A stretch of DNA of 64,000 nucleotides from Hydrogenophaga sp. (GCF_019635465.1 NZ_JAHBZK010000022.1:22170-86169); one strand, 5' to 3'. Positions 1 to 9,134 are shown, counted from the stretch's first letter. Made by a program: numbers and translations. The notes: generated from the letters alone by a model not told the origin.

Positions 1-159
1 CACGATCTCCCCGTTCTTGACGTACTCAAGTGGCACCTGGACCGAGGCGTCCACATGGACAGCGATATAGGGCGAGAAGCCGTTCTCACTGCACCACTCG
101 TAAAGCGCCCGGATCAGGTACGGGCGCGTCGATGGAACGGGGGATTCCTGTCGGCTCAT
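1..159 (-). CDS. sspB: SspB, ClpXP specificity-enhancing factor (partial, N-terminal 53 residues)
   Basis: The reading frame starts at the ATG at 157-159 and runs off the left edge, so only the first 53 residues are present. They contain the family's opening block: TRPYLIRALYEWC, then SPYIAVHVDA, then VPLEYVKNGEIV. SspB is a cytosolic adaptor that delivers ssrA-tagged and other substrates to the ClpXP protease. It sits 21 bases downstream of sspA on the same strand, which is the usual sspA-sspB pairing, here behind the bc1 genes. The C-terminal tail that binds ClpX lies outside the window. Confidence 0.9.
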   Translation of the reverse strand, partial: MSRQESPVPSTRPYLIRALYEWCSENGFSPYIAVHVDASVQVPLEYVKNGEIV

Positions 160-180
160 GGCGAGCGAGACGTTTCGCGC

Positions 181-792
181 TTACTTGCGCATCACCTTCT
201 CGGAAGGCGTCAGCGCTTCGATATACGCGGGGCGAGAGAAGATGCGCTCAGCGTACTTGAGCAGCGGTGCGGCGTTCTTGCTCAACTCGATGCCGTAAAA
301 GTCCAGACGCCACAGCAGCGGCGCAATGGCGACGTCCAACATCGAGAAGTTGTCACCCAGCATGTACTTGTTCTTCATGAACACCGGGGCCAACTGGGTC
401 AGGCGATCCCGGATGTGCGAGCGCGCTTTCTCCAGCGCCTTCTCGTTGCCTTTGCTGCTCCGCGACTCGAGCACCGAGACGTGGGTGAACAGTTCCTTTT
501 CGAAGTTGAGCAGGAACAGGCGCACGCGCGCGCGATCGACCGGGTCACCCGGCATGAGCTGGGGATGGGGGAAGCGCTCGTCGATGTACTCGTTGATGAT
601 GTTCGACTCGTACAGGATGAGGTCGCGCTCGACCAGGATCGGCACCTGCCCGTAAGGGTTCATCACGCTGATGTCTTCGGGCTTGTTGTACAAGTCCACA
701 TCGCGGATCTCGAAATCCATGCCCTTCTCGAACAGCACGAAGCGGCAGCGATGCGAATAGGGACAGGTCGTGCCCGAGTACAAAACCATCAT
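181..792 (-). CDS. sspA: SspA, stringent starvation protein A (RNA polymerase-associated GST-fold protein)
   Basis: A 203-residue protein with a glutathione S-transferase fold, close to the 212 residues of E. coli SspA. An N-terminal thioredoxin-like half (about 1-80) is followed by a helical half. The family signs are NPYGQVPILVERDLILYESN in the N-terminal half and the PHP tripeptide at 75-77, which in E. coli SspA belongs to a conserved surface pocket. SspA binds RNA polymerase and alters transcription in starvation and stress; it is not an active transferase. The start is one of two adjacent ATGs (790-792 or 787-789) behind an AGGAGA box about 8 bases upstream; longer in-frame starts lack this. 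It lies between petC and sspB. Confidence 0.9.
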   Translation of the reverse strand: MMVLYSGTTCPYSHRCRFVLFEKGMDFEIRDVDLYNKPEDISVMNPYGQVPILVERDLILYESNIINEYIDERFPHPQLMPGDPVDRARVRLFLLNFEKELFTHVSVLESRSSKGNEKALEKARSHIRDRLTQLAPVFMKNKYMLGDNFSMLDVAIAPLLWRLDFYGIELSKNAAPLLKYAERIFSRPAYIEALTPSEKVMRK

Positions 793-903
793 GGTTGGCG
801 TCTCCTGAAACAGAAAACAGTGGCCAGCCATTGTGCCTGTCGGCACTGCCAGCCACTGTGGACGGACTCAAGGGCGCCAGGCGCCCCAGAACCGAGGGGG
901 GTG

Positions 904-1659
904 TTACTTGATGTCTTTCCAGTAGGCGGCGTTCAAGCGCCACGCGACCACCGTGAACACAGCGAGGAACAACAGCACCCACACGCCGATACGCACACGG
1001 TTGTTGGCGGCTGGCTCGCCCATCCATTGAAGGAATGCCACCAGGTCACCGACGTTCTGGTCGTACTCGGCCTGCGTCATGGTGCCCGGCTTGACCTGTT
1101 CCCAACCGGCAATGACCTCGACCTCGTGGCCATGGCTTTCAACCTTGCGGTGGATGGGCTCGCGCTCGCCTTGCAGCTCCCACAGGGGATGCGGCATGCC
1201 GATATTGGGAAACGCCGCGTTGTTCCAGCCGGTCGGCTTGGACTCGTCGCGGTAGTAGCTGCGCAACAGCGTGTAGACGTAGTCAGCGCCCGTGCCGGCG
1301 TGGCTTGATCGCGAGCGGGCGATCAGCGTCAGGTCGGGGGGGTTCTTGCCGAACCAGGCCTTGGCCAGGTGCGGGTCGATGGCGGCCTTCATCGTGTCAC
1401 CGATCTTGTCGGTGGTGAAGGTCAGGTTCTCGGCAATTTGCTTGTCGGTCAATCCGATGTCGCGCAGGCGGTTGAAGCGCATGAACGCGGCGGAGTGGCA
1501 GCTCAGGCAGTAGTTGACAAAGAGCTTGGCCCCGTTTTGCAGGGCCGCCATGTCGTTGGTGCGCTTGGGAGCGCGATCCAGAGGGATGCCGTCACCGGAG
1601 GCCCAGGCACCGCCCACCACTCCCAGGCACAACGCGAGACTCAGCAGGATCTTCTTCAT
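904..1659 (-). CDS. petC: Cytochrome c1 subunit of the cytochrome bc1 complex
   Basis: A 251-residue c-type cytochrome. It has an N-terminal Sec signal peptide with likely cleavage after AWA at 18-20, a covalent heme motif CLSCH at 51-55, and one C-terminal membrane helix at about 222-246 followed by a short cytoplasmic tail. In the bc1 complex it takes electrons from the Rieske protein and passes them to soluble or membrane cytochromes in the periplasm. The start at 1659 was chosen because it begins the signal peptide; the longer frame adds 31 residues that do not look like a leader. It is the last gene of petA-petB-petC, 29 bases after petB, and needs system II maturation proteins such as ResB/CcsB at 46.5-50 kb. 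Confidence 0.95.
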   Translation of the reverse strand: MKKILLSLALCLGVVGGAWASGDGIPLDRAPKRTNDMAALQNGAKLFVNYCLSCHSAAFMRFNRLRDIGLTDKQIAENLTFTTDKIGDTMKAAIDPHLAKAWFGKNPPDLTLIARSRSSHAGTGADYVYTLLRSYYRDESKPTGWNNAAFPNIGMPHPLWELQGEREPIHRKVESHGHEVEVIAGWEQVKPGTMTQAEYDQNVGDLVAFLQWMGEPAANNRVRIGVWVLLFLAVFTVVAWRLNAAYWKDIK

Positions 1660-1688
1660 GTCAGTTTTTCTCCAGAGTTCGCTCGGTG

Positions 1689-3089
1689 TCAGTGCGGCTG
1701 GAAGGTCACGCGGCTGGGCACAGGCTTGAACTCGCCCAGTCGGCTCCACCACGGCATCAGCAGGAAGAAGCCGAAGTAGAACAGGGTGCCAGCCTGCGAA
1801 ACGCGCTCACCCACCGGGGACGGCGGTTGAATGCCCAGGTAAGCCAGCACAAAGAAGTTGATCACGAACACGGTGTACAGCCACTTGTTCCAGCTTGGGC
1901 GGTAGCGGATCGACTTCACCGGGCTCTGGTCCAGCCAGGGCAGGAAGAACAGGATGATGACGGCACCGCCCATCACCACCACGCCCCAGAACTTGGCGTC
2001 GATCGACATCATGGCGGCGCTGACAGCGACTGCGGCCACCACGATGCCGCCTTTGACGGCACCGCCCACCTTGGCCTTGAGCACGCCCAGCAACGCACCC
2101 AGGATCACACACGCCACCAGCACGTACATCATCTCGGCGGTGATGGCACGCAGCATGGAATAGAACGGCGTGAAGTACCAGACCGGGGCAATGTGCAGCG
2201 GTGTGGTCAGCGGATCGGCCGGAATGAAGTTGTTGTATTCGAGGAAGTAGCCACCGAATTCGGGTGCGAAGAACACGATCGCAGAGAAGACCATCAGGAA
2301 CACGGCCACGCCCAGGATGTCGTGAATCGTGTAGTAGGGGTGGAAGGGGATGCCATCCACCGGCTTGCCGGACGCGTCCTTGGTGGCCTTGATCTCGACG
2401 CCATCGGGGTTGTTCGAGCCCACTTCGTGCAGCGCGATCAGGTGAGCAACCACCAACCCCAGCAGCACCAGCGGCACGGCAATCACGTGGAAGCTGAAGA
2501 AGCGGTTGAGCGTTGCATCACCCACCACATAGTCACCGCGGATGAGCAAGGCCAGATCAGGACCGATGAACGGAATGGCAGAGAACAGGTTCACGATCAC
2601 CTGCGCGCCCCAGTAGGACATCTGGCCCCAGGGAAGCAGGTAGCCCATGAAGGCTTCGGCCATCAGGCACAGGAAGATCGCGCAACCGAAGATCCAGACC
2701 AGTTCGCGCGGTTTGCGGTAGCTGCCGTAGAGCAGGCCACGGAACATGTGCAGGTACACCACGACGAAGAACGCCGATGCGCCGGTGGAGTGCATGTAAC
2801 GGATCAGCCAGCCCCATGGCACGTCGCGCATGATGTACTCGACCGACGCAAACGCCACCGTTGCATCGGGTTTGTAGTGCATGACCAGGAAGATGCCAGT
2901 GACGATCTGGATCACCAGCACCAGCATGGCCAACGAGCCGAAGAAGTACCAGAAGTTGAAGTTCTTCGGCGCGTAGTACTCGGCCATGTGCTCGTTGTAG
3001 AGCTTGGTCAGCGGGAACCGGTTGTCGACCCAGTTCAACAGCTTCTGGCTGGCCGGTGCGTCGGGGGAGATTTCTTTGAATTCAGCCAT
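1689..3089 (-). CDS. petB: Cytochrome b subunit of the cytochrome bc1 complex
   Basis: A 466-residue polytopic membrane protein, full length for a bacterial cytochrome b. The four heme-ligating histidines are H100 and H114 on one helix pair and H201 and H216 on the other, with the expected 13- and 14-residue spacings. The Qo-site motif, PEWY in most organisms, is PVWY at 302-305 (bases 2175-2186). It oxidises ubiquinol and splits electrons between the Rieske/c1 branch and the low- and high-potential hemes. The C-terminal part carries extra membrane helices, as in other proteobacterial cytochromes b. It lies between petA and petC on the same strand with short gaps, so the three are very probably one transcript. 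Confidence 0.96.
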   Translation of the reverse strand: MAEFKEISPDAPASQKLLNWVDNRFPLTKLYNEHMAEYYAPKNFNFWYFFGSLAMLVLVIQIVTGIFLVMHYKPDATVAFASVEYIMRDVPWGWLIRYMHSTGASAFFVVVYLHMFRGLLYGSYRKPRELVWIFGCAIFLCLMAEAFMGYLLPWGQMSYWGAQVIVNLFSAIPFIGPDLALLIRGDYVVGDATLNRFFSFHVIAVPLVLLGLVVAHLIALHEVGSNNPDGVEIKATKDASGKPVDGIPFHPYYTIHDILGVAVFLMVFSAIVFFAPEFGGYFLEYNNFIPADPLTTPLHIAPVWYFTPFYSMLRAITAEMMYVLVACVILGALLGVLKAKVGGAVKGGIVVAAVAVSAAMMSIDAKFWGVVVMGGAVIILFFLPWLDQSPVKSIRYRPSWNKWLYTVFVINFFVLAYLGIQPPSPVGERVSQAGTLFYFGFFLLMPWWSRLGEFKPVPSRVTFQPH

Positions 3090-3129
3090 GGGGTGCCTCG
3101 AAGTTCCTCAGTGGTTCGCTGCGGCGGCC

Positions 3130-3771
3130 TCAGGCCGGCTTGTCTTCACCGACCACCAGGACGGTCTCCGACGCGTAGTAGTGCGGCGGGATTTCGAGGT
3201 TGTCGGGGGCAGGCTTGTTCTGGAAGACGCGACCAGCCATGTCGAAGGTCGAGCCGTGGCAGGCACACAGGAAGCCACCGGGCCAGGTATCGGGCAACGA
3301 CGGCTGGGGACCGGGCGTGAACTTGTCGCCGGGCGAGCAGCCGAGGTGGGTGCAAATGCCGATGGCAACCAGGTACTCGGGTTTGATCGAGCGATAGCGG
3401 TTCTTGGCGTACTCAGGGGTCGGCACGTTGGTGCGCTGGGAATTGGGGTCGGCCAGCTGCGCCTCGTCCTTCTCCAGCGTGGCCAGCTGCTCAGGCGAGC
3501 GATGGAAAATCCAGACCGGCTTGCCGCGCCACTCGACCACGATCTTCTCGCCCAGCGGAATGTTGGAAACGTCGACCTGGACCGCGGCACCTGCCGCACG
3601 CGCGCGCTCGGACGGCTGGAATGAGCTCACAAAGGGCACGGCCACTGCAGCGGCGCCCACGCCGCCCATGGCGCAAGAGGTGATGAGCCAGGTTCGGCGG
3701 CTGCCGTCCACAGCGCCTTTGCCGTTGTCGGCCCCAGCGGCTTGACCGCTGTTGGCAGTTGCTTCACTCAT
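3130..3771 (-). CDS. petA: Rieske iron-sulfur subunit of the cytochrome bc1 complex
   Basis: A 213-residue Rieske protein. A twin-arginine motif (SRRTWL, 24-29) precedes one hydrophobic anchor at about 32-50, as expected for a Tat-exported, membrane-anchored Rieske protein; tatABC lies at 7.4-9.0 kb. The soluble domain has the two cluster boxes, CTHLGC at 140-145 and CACHGS at 169-174, giving ligands C140, H142, C169 and H172 and the disulfide C145-C171. It shuttles electrons from ubiquinol at the Qo site to cytochrome c1. It is the first gene of petABC and diverges from mscL across 191 bases, where the operon promoter should lie; I could not pick out a convincing -35/-10 pair there. Confidence 0.96.
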   Translation of the reverse strand: MSEATANSGQAAGADNGKGAVDGSRRTWLITSCAMGGVGAAAVAVPFVSSFQPSERARAAGAAVQVDVSNIPLGEKIVVEWRGKPVWIFHRSPEQLATLEKDEAQLADPNSQRTNVPTPEYAKNRYRSIKPEYLVAIGICTHLGCSPGDKFTPGPQPSLPDTWPGGFLCACHGSTFDMAGRVFQNKPAPDNLEIPPHYYASETVLVVGEDKPA

Positions 3772-3962
3772 GGGGGTGTCTTTCTCGGTATCGAGGATGA
3801 TGGGTACTCAGGGACAACCCGGCATTGTACTGGACCGAAATGCGTCCACTGCTGGGTTCCGTGCACCGCAGTGGGCTATAGGTGTGCCGCGCCACAACCC
3901 GCGCCTGGCATCGCGGCACGTGTGAGAATCGCCGCCACCCCAACCAACCGAGGAGCACAGGC

Positions 3963-4391
3963 ATGGGCATGATGCAGGAGTTCAAGGAGTTCGCCGTCAA
4001 GGGCAACGTCATCGACCTTGCGGTCGGCGTGATCATCGGCGGCGCCTTCGGCAAGATCGTCGGATCGCTGGTCGAGGACGTGATCATGCCGATCGTGGGC
4101 CTCGTCTTCGGCAAGCTCGATTTCAGCAACCTGTTTGTGGTCCTGGGAACGGCGCCGGAGGGCACGGCCCGCACACTGGCGGCGATGAAAGCGGCCGGCG
4201 TGCCCGTTCTGGCCTATGGCAACTTCCTGACGGTCGCCATCAATTTCGCCATTCTGGCGTTCATCATCTTCATGATGGTGAAGCAGATCAATCGGCTCAA
4301 GCGGGAAGCGCCTGCGGCGCCACCAGCGCCGGCAGCACCGCCCGAGGACATCGTGCTGCTGCGCGAAATCCGCGACAGTCTCAAGCGCTGA
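3963..4391 (+). CDS. mscL: Large-conductance mechanosensitive channel MscL
   Basis: A 142-residue inner membrane protein (E. coli MscL is 136). The cytoplasmic N-terminal helix ([14 protein letters not shown]) leads into the glycine-rich TM1 pore helix, then a periplasmic loop, TM2 (about 89-111), and a Pro/Ala-rich linker to the C-terminal bundle helix ending DSLKR. It opens under membrane tension to release solutes on osmotic downshock. The start at 3963 has AGGAG 7 bases upstream; other ATGs at 3969 and 3972 are less well spaced. Its last 11 bases overlap the 3' end of the convergent pdxA. Confidence 0.95.
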   Translation: MGMMQEFKEFAVKGNVIDLAVGVIIGGAFGKIVGSLVEDVIMPIVGLVFGKLDFSNLFVVLGTAPEGTARTLAAMKAAGVPVLAYGNFLTVAINFAILAFIIFMMVKQINRLKREAPAAPPAPAAPPEDIVLLREIRDSLKR

Positions 4392-5418
4392 GTGCGCTGG
4401 CCGCGTCGGCGGCCTCCAGTGCGGCGATCAGGCTGGCGGCGCTGGCTACGCCGCGCCCGGCAATGTCAAACGCCGTGCCGTGATCCGGGCTGGTGCGAAT
4501 CAGCGGCAGCCCGAGCGTGGTGTTCACCCCATGCTCGACACCCAACAACTTCACCGGGATGAGTCCCTGGTCGTGGTACATCGCTATCACCACGTCGAAG
4601 GCGCCCTGCCGAGTTCGCATGAACACCGTGTCCGGCGGGAACGGTCCGCTGACCGTCAGGCCTTCTGACTGGGCATCCTGCACCGCCGGTGCGATGTGTT
4701 CGATCTCCTCAACGCCAAACAGTCCGCCCTCGCCCGCGTGGGGATTCAAGCCCGCCACGGCGATGCGCGGCTGCGCAATGCCCGTGCGGCGCAAATGTGC
4801 GTGGGTGATCCGGATGGTCTCCAGCACAGACTGCCGTGTCACCGCATCGATCGCCGCGCGCAAAGACACATGAATGCTGACCAGCACCGTCGCCAGGTCA
4901 GGCGCGCTGAGCATCATGCGCACGGGCACCTCATCCACCGGCCGCCCCAGATGATGAGCGGCCATGGCCTGCAGCAACTCGGTATGGCCCGGGAAAGGCT
5001 CACCGGCCGCGTGCAGGGCTTCCTTGTGGAGGGGAGCGGTCACCAGGGCCCGCGCCACACCTTGCAGCACGGCATTGGCGCCCGCACGCACTGCGCGGGC
5101 GGCGGCCGCACCGGCGCGAGGGTCCACCCGCCCCCAGGTCAGCACCGGCAGTGGGTCACCCAGCTGAAGCACACCCACCGCCCCCCGTGGCTTCTCACGC
5201 CACTGGTCGAAGTCGCCCAGTTCAGCGAGTGGCAGCGCGGCCAACGCACTGGCCACATCCGTTTGGCCCAGCGCCGCCGCCCTGCGCAAGCTACCGGTGT
5301 CGCCCAGAAGGATCACCTTCTCCCGCCAGGTTGGGCGCTCGCGCATGGCCCGCATGGCGATTTCCGGGCCGATGCCCGACGGGTCGCCCATGCTCAACAC
5401 GATGGGTCTGGCGGTCAT
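4381..5418 (-). CDS. pdxA: 4-hydroxythreonine-4-phosphate dehydrogenase PdxA
   Basis: A 345-residue NAD-dependent, metal-dependent enzyme of pyridoxal phosphate biosynthesis. It oxidises 4-phosphohydroxy-threonine to a product that PdxJ condenses with deoxyxylulose phosphate. The signature opening [12 protein letters not shown] is present, as are the three metal-site histidine contexts [18 protein letters not shown] and [11 protein letters not shown]. The ATG at 5418 is chosen because the protein begins [15 protein letters not shown]; upstream in-frame sequence belongs to the preceding gene. The start overlaps the stop of the Nif3-like gene in an ATGA arrangement, so the two are probably translationally coupled. 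Confidence 0.95.
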   Translation of the reverse strand: MTARPIVLSMGDPSGIGPEIAMRAMRERPTWREKVILLGDTGSLRRAAALGQTDVASALAALPLAELGDFDQWREKPRGAVGVLQLGDPLPVLTWGRVDPRAGAAAARAVRAGANAVLQGVARALVTAPLHKEALHAAGEPFPGHTELLQAMAAHHLGRPVDEVPVRMMLSAPDLATVLVSIHVSLRAAIDAVTRQSVLETIRITHAHLRRTGIAQPRIAVAGLNPHAGEGGLFGVEEIEHIAPAVQDAQSEGLTVSGPFPPDTVFMRTRQGAFDVVIAMYHDQGLIPVKLLGVEHGVNTTLGLPLIRTSPDHGTAFDIAGRGVASAASLIAALEAADAASALSA

Positions 5419-6170
5419 GCGGGATTCGGAATATCGATGAAATGGTGCGCGATGCCCAGCTCGGCGGCCACCTGAGCGCCCACCGCAGGCGCCCCATAGC
5501 GCTCGGTGGCGTGGTGACCGCACGCGAGGTAGGCCACCCCGGATTCGCGCGCGTAGTGGGCCTGAGGCTCGGAAATCTCGCCGGTGATGAAGGCATCGAC
5601 GCCCGCGGCAATGGCGGCTTCGAAATAACCCTGGGCACCGCCCGTGCACAGGCCGATGCGTCGCAAGGGTCGTCCATCGCCCGGCACCAGTGTCACTTCG
5701 CGGCCCAGCACGGTTTGCACATGCGCCGCCAATTGCTGGGCGCCATCAAACCCGCGCTGACCTATGAAGCCAAGTGATTGGTCCCCAAAGCGCGCGTCGG
5801 CTTCCAGGTCCAGCCCCAGCACCCGCGCCAGTTGCGCGTTGTTGCCCAACGCGGGGTGGGCGTCCAACGGCAAGTGGTAGGCAAACAGGTTGATGTCGTG
5901 CGCCATCAGCTTGCCCAGGCGCTGCCGCATCCAGCCCGTCACCCGGCCGTCCTGGCCACGCCAGAAGAGGCCATGGTGCACCAGGATGGCGTCCGCCTGC
6001 GCCTCGATGGCGGCATCGATCAGCGCCAGGCTTGCCGTCACACCGCTGACCAATCGGGCAATCCGGGCCTTGCCCTCCACCTGCAGGCCATTGGGGCCGT
6101 AGTCCTTGAACTGGCTGGGTTGCAGCAGACGGTCCAGGGTCAGACCGAGTGCGTCGCGCGTGGAGCTCAT
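5415..6170 (-). CDS. Nif3-like dinuclear metal center protein (YbgI/DUF34 family)
   Basis: A 251-residue member of the Nif3/YbgI family. These are toroidal proteins with a dinuclear metal site; some have GTP cyclohydrolase I type 2 annotations but the cellular role is not settled. Metal-ligand motifs are visible: HHGLFW in the first half and CGHHATER near the C-terminus, with GITGEISEPQ-like sequence between (here ITGEISEPQAHYA). The start at 6170 (MSSTRDALG) begins just ahead of the conserved domain. Its stop overlaps the pdxA start by four bases. It diverges from the protease gene at 6266 across 95 bases. Confidence 0.85.
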   Translation of the reverse strand: MSSTRDALGLTLDRLLQPSQFKDYGPNGLQVEGKARIARLVSGVTASLALIDAAIEAQADAILVHHGLFWRGQDGRVTGWMRQRLGKLMAHDINLFAYHLPLDAHPALGNNAQLARVLGLDLEADARFGDQSLGFIGQRGFDGAQQLAAHVQTVLGREVTLVPGDGRPLRRIGLCTGGAQGYFEAAIAAGVDAFITGEISEPQAHYARESGVAYLACGHHATERYGAPAVGAQVAAELGIAHHFIDIPNPA

Positions 6171-6265
6171 GGCAGCTGTCGAACTTGAAAACCGCGATTC
6201 TGACAGCCACCTTGGACGGTAGTGAATGCTGGACAATCGCTCTTTTTGATTCGCGCCGTCTCTGA

Positions 6266-7420
6266 ATGAAACGCCTCTGGCTCGTCTTCGCCCAAACTGT
6301 CACCGTGCTGGTCGCGGTGTTTTTCGTGGTGGCCACCTTGCAGCCTCAATGGCTGGGCCGGCGTGCGCTGCCCTCGGTGGTACCGGTCTTCGAGGCCTCG
6401 CCAACCAGCAACCCCGTGGTCGACCCGGGCACGGTGAGCCTGCGCGCTGCGGCCAAGGCGGCTTCCCCTGCGGTGGTCAGCATCAACACCAGCAAGGCCC
6501 CGGCCGACAACCCCAACAGCACGGACCCCTGGTTTCGCTTCTTCTTCGGCGACCAACTCAACAATCAGCCGCAGACGGGCCTCGGCTCCGGCGTGATCCT
6601 CAGTCCGGCCGGCTACCTGCTCACCAACAACCACGTGGTCGAAGAGGCCGACGAGATCCAGGTGATCCTCAACGACGGTCGCCAGACCGCGGCCAAGGTG
6701 ATCGGCACGGACCCCGAGACCGATCTGGCGGTGCTCAAGATCGAACTCACCGATCTGCCGGTGATCACCCTGGGCAATTCCGACGCACTGCAAATTGGCG
6801 ATCCGGTGCTGGCCATTGGCAACCCCTTTGGCGTCGGACAGACCGTCACCAGCGGTATCGTCAGTGCGCTGGGTCGCACCCAGCTCGGCATCAACACGTT
6901 CGAGAACTTCATCCAGACCGATGCCGCGATCAATCCGGGCAACTCTGGCGGCGCTCTGGTCGACGTCAACGGCCACCTGATGGGCATCAACACCGCCATC
7001 TACTCGCGCTCGGGCGGATCGATGGGCATCGGCTTTGCCATTCCGACCTCCACCGCGCGCAGCGTGATGGAAGCGATCGTCAAGGACGGTCAGGTGACCC
7101 GCGGCTGGATCGGTGTGGAGCCGCAGGACCTCACGCCGGAACTGGCCGAGAGCTTCGGCGTGGGTACCAAACAGGGCGTCATCATCACGGGCGTGCTGCA
7201 AAACGGGCCCGCCGCCCAGGCCGGCATCCGCCCGGGTGACGTCATCACCCGCGTCAAGGGGCGTGAAGTCAAGGATGTGCCCCAGCTGTTGTCCGCAGTG
7301 GCCGCACTGGCGCCGGGAGAAACCGCCGAACTCGACGTGTTGCGGCGAACCGAGTCCCTCAAAGTCACCGTGACGGCAGGTCGCCGCAATCTGGCGCGTC
7401 AGGCGGTGAATCGGCGCTGA
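6266..7420 (+). CDS. Membrane-anchored trypsin-like serine protease, DegS/DegQ/AlgW type
   Basis: A 384-residue HtrA-family protease. An N-terminal hydrophobic segment (about 5-25) without a clear cleavage site suggests an anchor in the inner membrane with the rest in the periplasm. The catalytic triad is H123 (TNNHVVEE), D153 (DPETDLAVLKIE) and S227 (NPGNSGGALVD). Only one PDZ domain follows (about 285-365), as in DegS and AlgW rather than the two of DegP. By analogy it may sense envelope stress and start cleavage of an anti-sigma factor, but no rseA/mucA-like gene is near. It ends 13 bases before the convergent tatC stop. Confidence 0.9.
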   Translation: MKRLWLVFAQTVTVLVAVFFVVATLQPQWLGRRALPSVVPVFEASPTSNPVVDPGTVSLRAAAKAASPAVVSINTSKAPADNPNSTDPWFRFFFGDQLNNQPQTGLGSGVILSPAGYLLTNNHVVEEADEIQVILNDGRQTAAKVIGTDPETDLAVLKIELTDLPVITLGNSDALQIGDPVLAIGNPFGVGQTVTSGIVSALGRTQLGINTFENFIQTDAAINPGNSGGALVDVNGHLMGINTAIYSRSGGSMGIGFAIPTSTARSVMEAIVKDGQVTRGWIGVEPQDLTPELAESFGVGTKQGVIITGVLQNGPAAQAGIRPGDVITRVKGREVKDVPQLLSAVAALAPGETAELDVLRRTESLKVTVTAGRRNLARQAVNRR

Positions 7421-7433
7421 TCGGCTCGGCCGT

Positions 7434-8234
7434 TCAGCTCGAAGCCTTCTCCTCGGCGTTCTCTGCTTCGTCGTCGGCACGGGTGCTCTTGACGAAGGCC
7501 TGCGCGCCCCAGATGCCCAGTTCGTAGAGCAGGCACATGGGCAGCGCCAGGGCGAGCTGCGAGATCACATCAGGCGGCGTGACCACGGCGGCGACGATGA
7601 AAGCCACGACGATGAAGTAGCCGCGAAAGCTCTTGAGCTTGTCGACCGTCACCATGCCCATCTTGACCAGCAGCACCACAACGATCGGCACCTGGAAGGC
7701 CAGACCGAAGGCCAGGTACAGGCCAAGGATGGCCTCCACGTAGGAAGCGATGTCGGGCGTTGCAGCCACGCTGGCGGGCGTGAATTTCTGGATGAACCCG
7801 AACATCTTGTCGAGCACGAACAACTGCACGAACGCGATGCCCGCATAGGCCAGCAGGCTGCCGACGACGATCAACGGAATGGCGAAGCGCTTCTCGTGGC
7901 TGTAGAGGCCAGGCGCGACAAACGACCACACCTGATACATCCACCAAGGCAGTGACAGCAGCACTGCGGCCATGGCCAGCACCTTCAAAGGCACGAAGAA
8001 CGGCGAGAACACCCCCACGGCAATCAGGCGCGCGTCGGGCGGCATGTGCGCCCGGATGGGGATGGCGATCAGGTCGATCAGCCCGCTGGGACCTGGCCAG
8101 ACGGCCAGCACCGCCATGCAGACGGCCAGACCGATGATGCTGTAGATCATGCGATCGCGCAGCTCCATCAGGTGCTGCACGAAGGGTTGTTCGGTACCGG
8201 CGAGTTCGTCGACCGATTCGGACTTGTCAGACAT
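7434..8234 (-). CDS. tatC: TatC, twin-arginine translocase receptor subunit
   Basis: A 266-residue protein with six predicted membrane helices. The conserved first cytoplasmic element QHLMELRDRM (about 19-28) and the family loop sequence before TM2 around MYQVWSFVAPGLY are present. With TatB it forms the receptor for folded proteins with twin-arginine signal peptides. Likely clients in this window are the Rieske protein PetA and MsrP. The C-terminal tail is acidic and Ser-rich. Its ATG overlaps the tatB stop by one base (TGATG), so translation is probably coupled. Confidence 0.95.
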   Translation of the reverse strand: MSDKSESVDELAGTEQPFVQHLMELRDRMIYSIIGLAVCMAVLAVWPGPSGLIDLIAIPIRAHMPPDARLIAVGVFSPFFVPLKVLAMAAVLLSLPWWMYQVWSFVAPGLYSHEKRFAIPLIVVGSLLAYAGIAFVQLFVLDKMFGFIQKFTPASVAATPDIASYVEAILGLYLAFGLAFQVPIVVVLLVKMGMVTVDKLKSFRGYFIVVAFIVAAVVTPPDVISQLALALPMCLLYELGIWGAQAFVKSTRADDEAENAEEKASS

Positions 8235-8713
8235 CAGGACCTACCGGATGGGCGAGGCCGGAAGCGCGCCACCCGCGCGGCACCCGACTGGGTGCGCGTG
8301 CGAACGCCGGTACGGGCCTTGAACCATTGCGGCACGGCCTTTTGCTTCAGACGGAAGTTTTTCTTGGGGTGCTTGTAGACCGGATAAACCGGCTCACCCA
8401 GTGACTGCAGCGCAGCGTCCGCACCATCCAGCCCTGCTGTGGCATCGGACCACGATTTCTCGAAATCGCTGGCACCGGATTCGACGGAAGACTGCACATC
8501 GCGCGCAGCGTTCTCCATCGAATCCTTCATCTTTTTGAGCTCTTCGAGCTCCATGGACCGATTGACTTCGGCCTTGACGTCGTTGACGTAGCGCTGCGCC
8601 TTGCCCAGCAGCGTCCCGACGGTGCGGGCCACGCGAGGCAACTTCTCAGGGCCGATGACGATCAGCGCCACCGCGCCGATGAGCGCCAGCTTGGAGATGC
8701 CCAGATCGATCAT
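8234..8713 (-). CDS. tatB: TatB, twin-arginine translocase subunit
   Basis: A 159-residue protein with one N-terminal membrane helix, the hinge motif IGPEKLPR (20-27), an amphipathic helix, and a long charged, partly coiled tail ending in a basic segment. It pairs with TatC to bind twin-arginine signal peptides. The first residues [13 protein letters not shown] match the family start. It lies 81 bases downstream of tatA and overlaps tatC by one base. The length is similar to E. coli TatB (171). Confidence 0.93.
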   Translation of the reverse strand: MIDLGISKLALIGAVALIVIGPEKLPRVARTVGTLLGKAQRYVNDVKAEVNRSMELEELKKMKDSMENAARDVQSSVESGASDFEKSWSDATAGLDGADAALQSLGEPVYPVYKHPKKNFRLKQKAVPQWFKARTGVRTRTQSGAARVARFRPRPSGRS

Positions 8714-8794
8714 GTGTCAGCCTTGGCAGAGACAGGACGGGGCTGTGAACCAGCCCCGCAGATGTCGGCAAAGAAGACGCTGTGGCTTGACGCC

Positions 8795-9031
8795 TCAGCT
8801 CTTTTGCTTGGCCTCGACGTCGATGGTGCCCTTGTCGGCCGACGCGTTTTGCGTGACCTGGGGCGCAGGCGCGGCGGCTTCTTCGCTCTGGCCGCCCTCT
8901 TTCATGCCGTCTTTGAAGCCTTTGACGGCGCCACCAAGGTCAGAACCGATGTTCTTGAGCTTCTTGGTGCCAAAGACCATCACCACGATCAGCAGCACGA
9001 TCAGCCAGTGCCAGATGGAAAACGTACCCAT
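8795..9031 (-). CDS. tatA: TatA, twin-arginine translocase pore subunit
   Basis: A 78-residue protein with a short N-terminal membrane helix opening [16 protein letters not shown], the [14 protein letters not shown] amphipathic helix and an acidic, Ala-rich tail. TatA oligomers form the passage for folded proteins brought by TatBC. The FGTKKL hinge, rather than GPEKLP, separates it from TatB. It is first of the tatABC group and follows hinT by 103 bases on the same strand. Confidence 0.94.
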   Translation of the reverse strand: MGTFSIWHWLIVLLIVVMVFGTKKLKNIGSDLGGAVKGFKDGMKEGGQSEEAAAPAPQVTQNASADKGTIDVEAKQKS

Positions 9032-9134
9032 GTCAATCTCCGGAGGATGGGGGGTGCGCGAAGGCGCAATGCTGGGATTCTAAGGCCGGCAAAGGGTTCA
9101 CTTATGAACACTGCGCATTGCCCTGCCCCGTTGA

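Noticed and set aside
872-886. GGGCGCC-A-GGCGCCC palindrome between petC and sspA
   Set aside because: Could fold as a five-base stem but has no T-tract, and the gap is short. Not enough to call a terminator between petABC and sspAB.
1686-3320. Long plus-strand frame opposite petB
   Set aside because: Shadow of the cytochrome b gene; His/Gln/Asp-rich translation without domains or a ribosome-binding site.
6190-6215. GAACTT and TCTGA near the DegS/DegQ-type gene as a sigmaE promoter
   Set aside because: The spacing is 12 bases, not the 15-17 needed.
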